Positions 8,403 to 17,290 of a stretch of 64,000 bases of DNA are shown here, piece by piece; position 1 is the stretch's first letter, and every line of letters starts with the position of its first letter. A program made the translations under genes and the position numbers. The DNA comes from Streptomyces sp. AC555_RSS877. GTDB lineage: Bacteria; Actinomycetota; Actinomycetes; Streptomycetales; Streptomycetaceae. The stretch is from the NCBI RefSeq assembly GCF_019049245.1, contig NZ_JAGMUK010000024.1, positions 1 through 64,000 on the forward strand, read 5' to 3'. The notes under the pieces were generated by a model that saw only the letters and a list, made by a program, of their open reading frames with translations, was not told the origin of the DNA and did no database searches.

Positions 8403-10421
8403 ATGCGTTCCCCCGTCCTGCCCCTGACCTGGCATCTGGCCCGGTCCGCCGGCCGCCGCGGCCTGCAGAGCCGGCTGCTGGCGGCGGGGGCCGCCGCCGT
8501 CGGCGCGTTCGTCATGCTGGTGATGATCGCCGCCAGTGTCGGCGCCGGCATCCGCGCCGACCACACGACATGGCGTACACCCGCCGCCGTACCGGCGAAG
8601 CAGGCCACCGCCGTCCAGGCGCTCGCCACGACCTACGTCCGCCACCAGCCCGTGACCGTCGTCTCGCTGGCCCGCCTGCCCGGCCGCCCGGCCACCCCGG
8701 CCCCGCCCGGTCTGGGCGTCTTCCCCAGGAAGGGCGAGGTGTACGTCTCTCCCGCCCTGGCAGAGCTGATGGGCAGGCTTCCCGCGAGCCGGCTGGCCGA
8801 CCGTCTTCCGAAGGTGACGTCGTACGGCACGATCGGCGCCGCCGGTCTCGCCTCGCCCGACGAACTGGTCGCCGTGGTGGGCCGGGCGCCGAGCGACCCG
8901 GCGGTGTCCGAGGCGGCCGGCGGCGGCACCACGTGGTTCGACGAGGGTCAGAGTGCGCGTGCCGAGATCTCCGGGTTCTCCGGAACTCGGAAGCCCCTGC
9001 TCACGGGCTCGGACAGGGATGCGGTGCTGCTGGGCCTGGTGCTGCTGGCGATGCCCGTGGTCGTGCTGTCCTCGGCGGCCGGGCGGCTCGGCGCGGCCCG
9101 GCGCGAGCAGCGGCTGGCCGCGCTGCGCCTGGCGGGGGCCACACCCCGGCAGATCCTCACGATGACCGCGGTCGAGGCGGCGGTGGTCGGCGCGGCCGGA
9201 GCCCTGGCGGGCGCCCTCGCGTACGTGGCACTGCTGCCGGTCCTGGCCGAGGTGCCCTACGGCGTCGGTGGCTGGTACACCGATCAGCTGTGGCTGGGCC
9301 TGCCGTGGTGCGCGGCCGTGGTGGCCGGCGTCACCGTGCTCCTCACCGTCAGCGCGGTGTCGATGCTGCGCCAGGTGGCGACCGCGCCGCTGGCCGTCGC
9401 CCAGGAGGCGAACCCGCGCCGCACCCGCTGGATCCGGTTCGCCCTGTTCGCGGCTGCGCTGCTCTACATCTGGCAAACCGCGAACAGCGGCAAGCTGTCG
9501 CCCCGGCAGGCACTCGTCCTGCTGGGCCTGTTCTACGGCACGTTCTGGCTGTTCGGCCCGTGGGTGGTGGACCGGCTGGGCCGGATCGCGGGCCGCTTCG
9601 CCCGCCGCCCGGCGACCCTGCTGGCCGCGCGGCGGCTCAGCGACGACCCGCGCGGCGCCTGGCGCACCGTCAGCGGCCTGGTGCTCGCCGGGTTCGTGGC
9701 CGGGTTCTTCTCCGTGAGCCAGCTGGGCAGCCTGGACGGCAGGGACTACCGGAATCAGGTCGCCGTGGTCACCCCGAGCACGGCCGACGCCCGGCACGCG
9801 GCCGCCGAGGCCCGTACCCTGCTCGACCGCGCGGGTGTCACGGCGACCGTCACCACCGGCGGCGCCGACGACTACGGCAACCTGCTGGGCGGCAACCCGG
9901 GGGTGATCGCCCATGTCCTGGGCGGTACCGAACGGGTCGACACCGCTGTCACTGCCCTGACGTCCGTCGCGGCGGGCACGCCCCCGTACACCGAGGACTA
10001 CGCGACGGCGTCCGACCGCACGGCCATCGACCGCCTCTCCGAGGTCAGCACCGCCACCCTGGCCCTGAGCTTCGCCGTGGCGACCGCCTCGGCCGGGCTC
10101 ACCGCGGCGGCGAACGTCCTGGACCGGCGGCGCGTGTACGGCCTGCTGCGGCTGGCCGGCACCCCGCTGCGGGTGCTGAACCGGGCCCGGGTGCGCGAGA
10201 CGGTCCTCCCCCTGGTCGTCCTCGCCGGAGGCACCACCGCGATGGGCGTGTACGGCTCCTACAAGCTCAACCAGGCGGCAGACCTCACGATCAACGCGAC
10301 CGGCGCCCTGCAACTGGCCGCCTGTGTGGTCATCGGCGCGCTGGCGATGTTCGCCGCCATCGCCGGCAGCAGACCACTGCTGAAGAAGGTGACGGCCGAT
10401 CCGGCCCAGACCGCGGACTGA
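8403..10421 (+). CDS. FtsX-like ABC transporter permease
   Basis: Predicted 672 residues. Start chosen at the ATG at 8403 because GGAG ends 6 bases upstream; an ATG at 8397 is too close to it. It shows one N-terminal membrane segment (RLLAAGAAAVGAFVMLVMIA), an extracytoplasmic region, and two FtsX-type blocks of three segments each, with REQRLAALRLAGATPRQI (the coupling helix region typical of the family) in the first and RRRVYGLLRLAGTPLRVL in the second. This duplicated layout is usual for single-gene FtsX/MacB permeases in Streptomyces. It pairs with the ATPase immediately upstream. Confidence 0.9.
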   Translation: MRSPVLPLTWHLARSAGRRGLQSRLLAAGAAAVGAFVMLVMIAASVGAGIRADHTTWRTPAAVPAKQATAVQALATTYVRHQPVTVVSLARLPGRPATPAPPGLGVFPRKGEVYVSPALAELMGRLPASRLADRLPKVTSYGTIGAAGLASPDELVAVVGRAPSDPAVSEAAGGGTTWFDEGQSARAEISGFSGTRKPLLTGSDRDAVLLGLVLLAMPVVVLSSAAGRLGAARREQRLAALRLAGATPRQILTMTAVEAAVVGAAGALAGALAYVALLPVLAEVPYGVGGWYTDQLWLGLPWCAAVVAGVTVLLTVSAVSMLRQVATAPLAVAQEANPRRTRWIRFALFAAALLYIWQTANSGKLSPRQALVLLGLFYGTFWLFGPWVVDRLGRIAGRFARRPATLLAARRLSDDPRGAWRTVSGLVLAGFVAGFFSVSQLGSLDGRDYRNQVAVVTPSTADARHAAAEARTLLDRAGVTATVTTGGADDYGNLLGGNPGVIAHVLGGTERVDTAVTALTSVAAGTPPYTEDYATASDRTAIDRLSEVSTATLALSFAVATASAGLTAAANVLDRRRVYGLLRLAGTPLRVLNRARVRETVLPLVVLAGGTTAMGVYGSYKLNQAADLTINATGALQLAACVVIGALAMFAAIAGSRPLLKKVTADPAQTAD

Positions 10422-10435
10422 CGATCCCGGGTGAA

Positions 10436-10460
10436 GGCCCGCCGCACCTGTCGGCGGGCC
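10436..10460 (+). terminator. Hairpin terminator after the ABC permease gene
   Basis: GGCCCGCCG and CGGCGGGCC form a perfect 9-base-pair stem with a 7-base loop, 14 bases after the permease stop codon. It separates the transporter genes from the response-regulator gene, which would then need its own promoter or readthrough. Confidence 0.6.
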
Positions 10461-10493
10461 GTTGCCCCACCACCCCTGAGGCATGATCGAGCC

Positions 10494-11189
10494 ATGACGA
10501 GCCCCACCCCGCCCGGCGCCCCCATCCGTGTTCTCATCGCCGACGACCAGGAGATGGTCCGTACCGGCTTCCGGTTCTTCCTGGACGCGCAGCCCGACAT
10601 CACGGTGGTCGCCATGGCGGCCGACGGCGAGGAGGCGGTCGCACTGGCCCGCACGGTGCGGCCGGACGTGTGCCTCCTGGACATCCGGATGCCGAAGCTG
10701 GACGGGCTGGAGGCCACCCGGATGCTGGCGGGGCCCGAGGTGGCCGACCCGATGCGGGTGGTCGTGGTGACCACCTTCGACCTCGACGAGTACGTGTACG
10801 GGGCGCTGCGGGGCGGCGCCTGCGGGTTCCTGCTCAAGGACTCGGGGCCGACCCTGCTGGCGGAGGCGGTCCGCGCGGCCGCGGCCGGCGACTCCCTGGT
10901 GTCCCCGTCGGTCACGGTCCGTCTCCTCCGGCACGTCACCGAGACGCCACCGCCGAACGCCCCGACCCGCTCCGCGTCCCCCGTCGAGCCCCTCACCGAC
11001 CGCGAACTCGACGTGGTCCGCCTGGTCGCCCTCGGCCGCACCAACGCCGAGATCGCCGCCGAACTGTACGTCTCCCTCTCCACGGTCAAGACGCACCTGT
11101 CCAGTGTCCAGCTCAAGCTGGCGGCACGGAACCGGGTGGAGATCGCGGCCTGGGCGTGGCAGAACGGTCAGGCACGGGCCCGGTCCTGA
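10494..11189 (+). CDS. NarL/FixJ-family response regulator
   Basis: Predicted 231 residues. The receiver domain has the acidic pair in IRVLIADDQEMVR, phospho-acceptor Asp in VCLLDIRMPKLDG, conserved Thr in VVVTTFDLDEYV and Lys in GFLLKDSGP. The C-terminal LuxR-type helix-turn-helix is LTDRELDVVRLVALGRTNAEI with VSLSTVKTHL. It is the likely partner of the kinase at 5932-7080 and probably controls the ABC transporter genes that lie between them. It ends 7 bases from the convergent P450 gene. Confidence 0.92.
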   Translation: MTSPTPPGAPIRVLIADDQEMVRTGFRFFLDAQPDITVVAMAADGEEAVALARTVRPDVCLLDIRMPKLDGLEATRMLAGPEVADPMRVVVVTTFDLDEYVYGALRGGACGFLLKDSGPTLLAEAVRAAAAGDSLVSPSVTVRLLRHVTETPPPNAPTRSASPVEPLTDRELDVVRLVALGRTNAEIAAELYVSLSTVKTHLSSVQLKLAARNRVEIAAWAWQNGQARARS

Positions 11190-11196
11190 CCGGCGC

Positions 11197-12606
11197 TCAG
11201 CCGTCCGAGCGGATGAGCCCCGTCAGGTACCGCCACAGCGACGACCGGCGCTTGGCGGCCTGGTCCGGTACGTCGGCCGCGGGCGCCTCGGTTTCCTGGG
11301 GCGCGGGCACATACCGTACGGCCGACGCGGCGAGTTCGTAGCGCACGGGCAGCGAGCGCAGCCCTCGCATGAACGGCGAGGAGCGCCAGGGAAGCTGGTC
11401 GACCGGGAGGGCCAGTTCCAGGTGCCCGAACCGTTCGAAGAGGCGGCTGACTCCCGCCGACGCGATCGTCGACGCCAGTTCGCGGGCGGGGCACTGCCGA
11501 GGCCCCGCGCCCCACGACAGGTGTGCCCGGCTACTGATGGTGGAGGAGCCCGGTGTCATCTGCCCGGCGAAGAGGGGGTCGGCGTGCGCGGCGGCCGAGG
11601 AGACCCACACGGGTTCGCCGGCGTGGATGGTGTAGTTCCCGAGCCGGGTGTCCTTGACCGCGAACCGCGGCACGAAGTTGACCAACGGCGGCTTGCGCAT
11701 GACCACCCGGTTCATGGTCTCGCGGACCATCCCGGCGGACAGGGCGGTGCGCACTCCGCCCTCGCGCTCCCCGGAGATCACCTCGACCACGGTGTTGGAG
11801 ACGAGGATGCCGACGTGGTCGGAGGTCATGCCGAGCAGCATGAACAGTTCCCTGGCCAGCTCGTCGACCGAGAGGTCCGGGTGGGCGGCCAGCAGGTGGG
11901 AGGGGAAGTCGTCGCCCGGCTGCTCGATCTTGGCGGCGGCCAGCTCCGAGAGCGTCTTCAGGAGCCGCTCCAGGGCGGGTTCCGCGTCCGGGCCCGCGTC
12001 CAGCACCCGCCACATGTCCATCAGGGCGTCGTCGCCCTGCGAGCCGGGGAAGCCCAGCAGATGGCTCGCCGCCATCAGTGGGAGCGGCCGGGAGAATTGG
12101 GCCGACAGGTCGGCCATGCCCGTGCGCCCACCCTGTGCGAGCAGGGTGATCAGCTCGTCGGCGTAGACCGTGACGGCCGATTTGAGCCGCTTGGCCTGTG
12201 GGCTCCTCGGGTCCTGGAACGGCCGGAGTGCGGCGTCCCACGCGGTGCGCAGTGCCGGGTAACCGGGACCGCCCTGGATCAGTACGTGGTTGACCTCCAG
12301 GGAGGGACCGAGCGGCCAGTCGGCGGGCACCCTGCCCTCCGACCGGGCCCGCCAGTTCTCCAGGCCCTTCGGCCAGCCGGCGTCGTCCTGCAGCACCTCG
12401 AGCGACTCGCGGTAGCCCAGCACGAGCCAGGCGGGCACGCCCAGCAGGTCCACCGGCGCGACCGGTCCGTGCCGCTCTCGCAGCCGTTCGTAGACGAGCC
12501 CGGGACGCGTCTCGTAGTCCCGGGTCAGCAGGGGCTCCGGGTCCAGGGCTTCCAGCCGCGCGCCGGCCGGCGTCGGCTCCCCTTCGTCGGCCAGGTGGAA
12601 TTCCAT
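11197..12606 (-). CDS. Cytochrome P450 lacking a normal ExxR motif
   Basis: Predicted 469 residues, somewhat longer than the usual 400-430. The haem-ligand loop is SWGAGPRQCPARELA with Cys372; Trp and Ala replace the usual Phe and second Gly. The I-helix has LLGMTSDHVG. Where the K-helix ExxR should be, the sequence reads VRETMNRVVMRKPPLVNF, so the only candidate (Glu296-x-x-Asn299) lacks the Arg. Known Streptomyces CYP157 enzymes also lack ExxR, and the following NFVPRFAVKDTRLGNYTI segment resembles that group. The redox partner and substrate are unknown. The last 40 residues form a basic tail. Confidence 0.85.
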   Translation of the reverse strand: MEFHLADEGEPTPAGARLEALDPEPLLTRDYETRPGLVYERLRERHGPVAPVDLLGVPAWLVLGYRESLEVLQDDAGWPKGLENWRARSEGRVPADWPLGPSLEVNHVLIQGGPGYPALRTAWDAALRPFQDPRSPQAKRLKSAVTVYADELITLLAQGGRTGMADLSAQFSRPLPLMAASHLLGFPGSQGDDALMDMWRVLDAGPDAEPALERLLKTLSELAAAKIEQPGDDFPSHLLAAHPDLSVDELARELFMLLGMTSDHVGILVSNTVVEVISGEREGGVRTALSAGMVRETMNRVVMRKPPLVNFVPRFAVKDTRLGNYTIHAGEPVWVSSAAAHADPLFAGQMTPGSSTISSRAHLSWGAGPRQCPARELASTIASAGVSRLFERFGHLELALPVDQLPWRSSPFMRGLRSLPVRYELAASAVRYVPAPQETEAPAADVPDQAAKRRSSLWRYLTGLIRSDG

Positions 12607-12849
12607 GGTTCTGCCGCCCCCTTCGACACCGCCCGTAGCGGTCTGCAGCCTGTGAGTGGTCGCGGATCTCGGAGGACCGTACCTCAGACGTCACACACGT
12701 GACACGGCGGGGTACTCACCGGTAATGGAGCCGGCAGGGGGAGAAGGCCCGCCGACAGCCACTCACCCGAACAGGCTCGTGCGCTGGTGGGCCGAGAGGG
12801 CCGGTGGTGCGCTGAGGGACATCTACCACGCCCGCAGGAGGCATCCGTG

Positions 12850-13701
12850 ATGACCGCTCGTCCGTCCCGAACTGTCCGGTTCCTCTCCTCGGCCCTGGCG
12901 GCGAGCGCCCTGCTGACCTGCACGGCCTGCGGGGACGACGACGGCGGTTCGGCGGACTCGGACGTCGCGGCGACACCCGTGGCCGAGGGCTCGCGGGCCG
13001 TCTCACCGTTGGCCGTGACCTCGCCGACGCCGTCGGCCTCCGCCCGGCTCACCGCCGCCGGGGCCCGGGCCGCGCTGCTCACCGAGGCCGACCTGGAGGA
13101 CAACTGGGCGCAGGTGGGCGACAAGGAGGCCGCCTCCTGGCGCGAGAGTCTGCTCATCGGCAAGGTCGACGTCGCGGAGTTCCTGACGGCCAAGACCGAC
13201 GCCGACGACTGCCAGAAGCTGCTCGACACCCTCTACAGCGACGACCTGCTGGGCAAGCCGTCCGGGGCGGACGCGCTCAGGGGCTTCGAAGAGGGTGACT
13301 CCCGTCTTCTCCAGCAGGTCGCCGCCTACGACAAGGTGGCCCTCGACGAGTCCCTGGCCTGGCTGAAGACCCTGCCCACCGAGTGCGACCAGTTCACGGC
13401 GACCGACGACACGGGCGACGAGCGCACGGTCCAGGTGACCGAGACCTCCGTGCCGAACGTGGGCGACGCCCGGCAGGGACTGCACGTCACCGTCCAGGGC
13501 ACGGCCGCCGACGCGCCCGCCACGCTCACCCTGGACGTCGCCGCCGTACGGGTCGGCACCGACGCGATCACCGTCACCGCCGGCGGTCTGGACGGGGGCG
13601 AGGACGACTCGGTCGAGCGGGCGGTCCGGCAGGGCACCGAGCGGCTGAAGGACGTCCAGGCAGGCCGGACGCCCGCCGCGGACCCGGGCGAGATCGACTG
13701 A
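12850..13701 (+). CDS. Putative secreted lipoprotein
   Basis: Predicted 283 residues. The start at the ATG at 12850 is supported by AGGAGG 8 bases upstream. Residues 8-27 form a signal peptide (TVRFLSSALAASALLTCTAC) ending at a cysteine followed by GDDDGG, which fits a lipoprotein anchor although the -3 position is unusual (Cys rather than Leu/Val). A Ser/Thr/Ala linker leads into a globular domain containing LTEADLEDNWAQVGD and two further cysteines (DDCQKLL, PTECDQF) that could form a disulfide. Similar sensor-like domains occur in actinobacterial lipoproteins; no function is known. Confidence 0.7.
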   Translation: MTARPSRTVRFLSSALAASALLTCTACGDDDGGSADSDVAATPVAEGSRAVSPLAVTSPTPSASARLTAAGARAALLTEADLEDNWAQVGDKEAASWRESLLIGKVDVAEFLTAKTDADDCQKLLDTLYSDDLLGKPSGADALRGFEEGDSRLLQQVAAYDKVALDESLAWLKTLPTECDQFTATDDTGDERTVQVTETSVPNVGDARQGLHVTVQGTAADAPATLTLDVAAVRVGTDAITVTAGGLDGGEDDSVERAVRQGTERLKDVQAGRTPAADPGEID

Positions 13702-13731
13702 CCTCAGGATCCCGTCTACTTCCGCACCGCG

Positions 13732-13765
13732 TTTCCGCTCGGCCGTTTCCGCTCGGCCGTTTCCG
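13732..13765 (+). repeat. Short tandem repeat, 14-base unit
   Basis: TTTCCGCTCGGCCG occurs twice in perfect tandem (13732-13745 and 13746-13759) and is followed by a partial third copy (TTTCCG). It stands between the lipoprotein stop and the methyltransferase start. It might hold a regulator site or be simple slippage; nothing decides this. Confidence 0.7.
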
Positions 13766-13830
13766 GGACAAGCTGATCATCGGACGGCACAATGGCGGCG
13801 ATGGACGCGGGCGCGAGAAGGAGCAGTGAC

Positions 13831-14643
13831 GTGAGCGAGAGCGACACCCCGTCAGGCCGGTCGGCGAGGCTCAACACCGGTGTGGCGCACAACGCACGCG
13901 TGTGGAACTACTGGATCGGCGGCAAGGACAACTACGAGGTCGACCAGCAGGTCGGCGAGCACGTCGCCGGGATGTTCCCGATCATCCGCGAGATCGCCCG
14001 CGCCGACCGCTGGTTCCTGGGCCGGGCGGTCCGGTTCCTCGCCGAGGAGCAGGGCGTCCGTCAGTTCCTCGACATCGGCACCGGGCTGCCGACGGTGGAC
14101 AACACCCACGAGATCGCCCAGCGGATCGCGCCCGAGTCGCGGATCGTGTACGTCGACAACGACCCCATCGTCCTGGTGCACGCCCGCACCCTGCTCACCA
14201 GCACCGCCGACGGTGTCACCGACTACATCGACGCCGACGTGCACGACCCGGACGCCATCCTCGAACGGGCCTCGCAGACCCTCGACTTCAGCAAGCCGGT
14301 CGCGGTGATGATGCTGGGCATCCTCAACTTCGTCCTCGACACCGCCAAGGCGCGGGACATCGCGCGCCGCGTCATGGCCGAGCTGCCCTCCGGCAGTTAC
14401 CTGGCCCTGACGCACCCCACCTTCGACGCCGACCTCGGCGGCGAGGGGCAGATCCCGGCGATGAAGTTCTGGAACGAGAACGCCACGCCGCCGATCTGTG
14501 CCCGCAGCCGCGAGGACATCGCCGCCTTCTTCGAGGGACTCGAGCTGCTGGAACCGGGTCTGGTGTCGTGCTCGCAGTGGCGCGCCGAGCCCGACTCCCC
14601 CCTCGCGGTACCGCAGTTCGGGGCGGTGGCCGTGAAACCCTGA
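13831..14643 (+). CDS. SAM-dependent methyltransferase, PF04672 type (second copy)
   Basis: Predicted 270 residues from the GTG at 13831, which has AAGGAG 7 bases upstream; an in-frame ATG at 13792 lacks such a site. It shares the family signature with the gene at 5042: ARVWNYWIGGKDNYEVD, VRQFLDIGTGLPTVDNTHEIAQ and SRIVYVDNDPIVLVHARTLL. The substrate is unknown. It stands 45 bases upstream of the glutamine-synthetase-like gene on the same strand and could be co-transcribed with it. Confidence 0.88.
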   Translation: MSESDTPSGRSARLNTGVAHNARVWNYWIGGKDNYEVDQQVGEHVAGMFPIIREIARADRWFLGRAVRFLAEEQGVRQFLDIGTGLPTVDNTHEIAQRIAPESRIVYVDNDPIVLVHARTLLTSTADGVTDYIDADVHDPDAILERASQTLDFSKPVAVMMLGILNFVLDTAKARDIARRVMAELPSGSYLALTHPTFDADLGGEGQIPAMKFWNENATPPICARSREDIAAFFEGLELLEPGLVSCSQWRAEPDSPLAVPQFGAVAVKP

Positions 14644-14688
14644 CGCCGGCGCCGCCGCCGGTCCGGCCGAGCTCGTCGTGGAGGACGT

Positions 14689-16092
14689 ATGACCACCCTT
14701 GCCGACCCCGTCCCCGGCGGACGTCCCGGAGAGCCGGAACGGGCCGCCGCGCTCGCCGACGAACTGGCCGGCCGGGGCGTGCACGGCATCATCCTCTGCT
14801 ACGTCGACACCGCGGGCGTCACCCGGGTCAAGACCGTCCCGACGGCACGGCTGGCGGCGGCGGTGGCCTGGGGCGTCGGCATGTCGCCGGTGTTCGACAC
14901 CTTCCTCGCCGACGACTCGATCGTCACCACCGACGTGCTGGGCTCGCCGGACGGCGATCTGCGGCTGTATCCCGACCTGGACCATCTGGTGGCGCTGGTC
15001 GGGCAGCCCGGCTGGGCGTGGGCGCCGGTGGACCGGATCACGCAGGAGGGCGAGACCCACCCGGGGTGCGGGCGTACCCTCCTGCGTCGGATCGTGCGGG
15101 AGGCCGCCGAGCGGCACGGTCTTGCCTTCAAGGCGGGCATCGAGATCGAGTGGGCCGTCGGTGAAGGGCCGTCCGCCGACGGGGACTTCGTGCCCGCGAC
15201 GACGGGACCGGCGTACAGCGCCACCCGGCAGGTCGAGCTCAGCGACTACGCCGCCGACCTGCTGGCCGCGTTCGCCGCGCAGGGCGTGGAGGTCGAGCAG
15301 CTCCATCCCGAGTACGCGGCTGGGCAGTTCGAGGTCGCGGTCGGCGCGCTCGACCCGGTGGCCGCGGCCGACCGCAGTGTGCTGGTCCGGCAGACGATCC
15401 GCGCGGTGGCGGGGCGCCACGGCCTCGTCGTCTCCTTCGCTCCGGCGGTCTTCGCCCAGGGCGTCGGCAACGGCGGCCACATCCACCTCTCCGCCTGGCG
15501 CGACGGTGCGAACCTGCACTCCGGGGGCGGTGGCCGGTACGGCATGACGGCCGAGGCCGAGTCCTTCGCGGCGGGCATCCTGGCCCGTCTCCCCGCTCTC
15601 ACGGCGATGACCGCACCGAGCCCGGCGAGCCGTCTGCGGCTCAAACCCTCCCAGTGGGCCGGGGTGTTCACCGCCTGGGGCCGGGAGACACGAGAGGCGG
15701 CGCTGCGGGTGGTCACCGGGACCGCGGGGGTCCGCGACCGGGCCGCGAACCTGGAGGTCAAGCCGGTCGACCTGGCCGCCAACCCCTATCTCGCGCTGGC
15801 CTGCCTGATCGCGGCCGGTCTGGACGGCCTGGCCTCGTCCGCGCCGCTGCCAGCGGAGATCACCGGGGATCCGGCCCGACTCGACGCCGAGCAGGCGGCG
15901 GCCCGGGGTGTACGACGGCTGCCGACCTCGCTGTCCGAGGCCGTCGAGGCGTTCCGCGCCGACGAGTTGCTGCGGACGGTGCTGGGCCCCGTCCTCGCCG
16001 ACGCGGTGATCGCCGTACGCCTCGGCGAGGTCGCGGCCGTCGCCGGGCTGGACGACGAGGGCGTGGCGGCGGCGTACCGCTGGAAGTACTGA
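14689..16092 (+). CDS. Glutamine-synthetase-like ligase (gamma-glutamyl transfer)
   Basis: Predicted 467 residues with the GS fold. Active-site elements are AGIEIEWAV (metal-binding Glu), EQLHPEYAAGQFEVAV, NGGHIHLSAW (His of the metal site), SRLRLKPSQWAG and VKPVDLAANPYLALACLIAAG. The N-terminal part diverges from true GlnA, and the ammonium-site region differs, as in Streptomyces GlnA2-4, which ligate glutamate to polyamines or ethanolamine. The next gene, one base away, is an amidohydrolase of the kind fused to GS in plant and fungal FluG/nodulin proteins. A role in gamma-glutamylation of an amine or in its catabolism is inferred; assimilation of ammonium is unlikely. Confidence 0.85.
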   Translation: MTTLADPVPGGRPGEPERAAALADELAGRGVHGIILCYVDTAGVTRVKTVPTARLAAAVAWGVGMSPVFDTFLADDSIVTTDVLGSPDGDLRLYPDLDHLVALVGQPGWAWAPVDRITQEGETHPGCGRTLLRRIVREAAERHGLAFKAGIEIEWAVGEGPSADGDFVPATTGPAYSATRQVELSDYAADLLAAFAAQGVEVEQLHPEYAAGQFEVAVGALDPVAAADRSVLVRQTIRAVAGRHGLVVSFAPAVFAQGVGNGGHIHLSAWRDGANLHSGGGGRYGMTAEAESFAAGILARLPALTAMTAPSPASRLRLKPSQWAGVFTAWGRETREAALRVVTGTAGVRDRAANLEVKPVDLAANPYLALACLIAAGLDGLASSAPLPAEITGDPARLDAEQAAARGVRRLPTSLSEAVEAFRADELLRTVLGPVLADAVIAVRLGEVAAVAGLDDEGVAAAYRWKY

Positions 16093-16093
16093 G

Positions 16094-17257
16094 ATGGGCG
16101 CGGGTCCCGTGCACGAGACGCTCGCCACCGTGCGGCTGGTGGACCACCACTGTCACGGGGTCGTCACCACCGACCTCGACCGGCCGGGCTTCGAGTCGCT
16201 GCTCACCGAGGGCGGGGTGTGGCCCGGAATCTCACCGTTCGACAGCCCGGTCGGTGTGGCCGTCCGCCGCCACTGCGCACCGCTGCTGGACCTGCCGCGC
16301 CATACGCCCGCCGAGGAGTACGTGGCGCGGCGGGCCGAGCTGGGTGCGCGCGAGGTGAACCGGCGCTTCCTCGCCGCCGCGGGCACCGGGGTGTTCTGCG
16401 TCGACACCGGGTTCACCCCGGACCGCCTCACCATCCCGCGGGAGCTGGCCGAGGCGGCGGGCGGGACGGCGTACGAGGTGGTACGGCTGGAGGCCGTCGC
16501 CGAGGCGGTGGCGGCGGGCGGGGTGGAGCCGGGCGAGTACGCCGGGACGTTCCGCGCGGCCGTTCTGGGGGCCGTGTCGCGGCCGGGTGTGGTGGCGGTG
16601 AAGTCCGTCGCCGCCTACCGCACCGGCTTCGACCTGGACCCGGTGAGGCCCTCGGACGCGGAGGTCACCGAAGCGGCCCGGCGCTGGCTCGCCGACGGCG
16701 GCCGGCTGGCCGATCCGGTCCTCGTACGGGAGCTGCTGTGGACCGCCGTGGATCTGCGGCTGCCGCTCCAGCTGCACACGGGCTTCGGCGACGCGGACAT
16801 CCGACTGCACCGGGTGGACCCCACCCACCTGACGGACTGGCTGCACCTGACCGCCGGCACGATCCCCGTCCTCCTGCTGCACTGCTGGCCCTACCAGCGC
16901 CAGGCGGCCTACCTGGCGGCCGTGTTCGAACAGGTGTACCTCGATGTGGGGCTCACCCTGCACTACGTCGGTCCCTCCCGGGCCGGAGCGGTTCTGGCGG
17001 AGGCGATGGAAATCACGCCGTTCCGCAAGCTGCTGTACAGCTCGGACGCGTACGGTGTGGCCGAGTTCTACCATCTCGGCGCGCTGGCCTTCCGGCACGG
17101 CCTGGCCGGCCTGCTCGAGGAGCGGGTGGACGCCGACGAGCTGAGCCTGCCGGACGCGCTGCGGATCGCGGCGTGGACGGGCGGCGCCAACGCGCGCCGC
17201 CTGTACGGACTTCCCCCGACCGACACCGATCCTCTCCCCAGCCCTCACCGCGACTGA
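16094..17257 (+). CDS. Amidohydrolase family protein (FluG N-domain type)
   Basis: Predicted 387 residues of the amidohydrolase_2 superfamily. Metal ligands visible in order: VDHHCHG (HxH), LQLHTGFGDADIRL (His after the fourth strand), VLLLHCWPY (His) and LLYSSDAYGVAEF (Asp after the eighth strand). The ATG lies one base after the stop of the GS-like gene, so the two are co-transcribed and probably co-translated. In plants and fungi this domain is fused to a GS-like domain (FluG, nodulin/GS-like proteins), which suggests the two products act on the same compound, for example hydrolysing and making a gamma-glutamyl amide. Confidence 0.85.
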   Translation: MGAGPVHETLATVRLVDHHCHGVVTTDLDRPGFESLLTEGGVWPGISPFDSPVGVAVRRHCAPLLDLPRHTPAEEYVARRAELGAREVNRRFLAAAGTGVFCVDTGFTPDRLTIPRELAEAAGGTAYEVVRLEAVAEAVAAGGVEPGEYAGTFRAAVLGAVSRPGVVAVKSVAAYRTGFDLDPVRPSDAEVTEAARRWLADGGRLADPVLVRELLWTAVDLRLPLQLHTGFGDADIRLHRVDPTHLTDWLHLTAGTIPVLLLHCWPYQRQAAYLAAVFEQVYLDVGLTLHYVGPSRAGAVLAEAMEITPFRKLLYSSDAYGVAEFYHLGALAFRHGLAGLLEERVDADELSLPDALRIAAWTGGANARRLYGLPPTDTDPLPSPHRD

Positions 17258-17290
17258 GCGTTCGCGATTCCCGGAAAGTATGATCAAGCA

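Noticed and set aside
7707..11096. A 1129-codon open frame on the minus strand
   Set aside because: It is antisense to the ABC transporter and response-regulator genes, is low-complexity (Arg/Gly/Ala/Gln-rich), and matches no family; long antisense frames are normal in very GC-rich DNA.
14689..16092. Calling the GS-like gene glnA (glutamine synthetase)
   Set aside because: The sequence is divergent in the N-terminal and ammonium-site regions and its partner gene is an amidohydrolase, which fits the gamma-glutamyl-amine ligases better.
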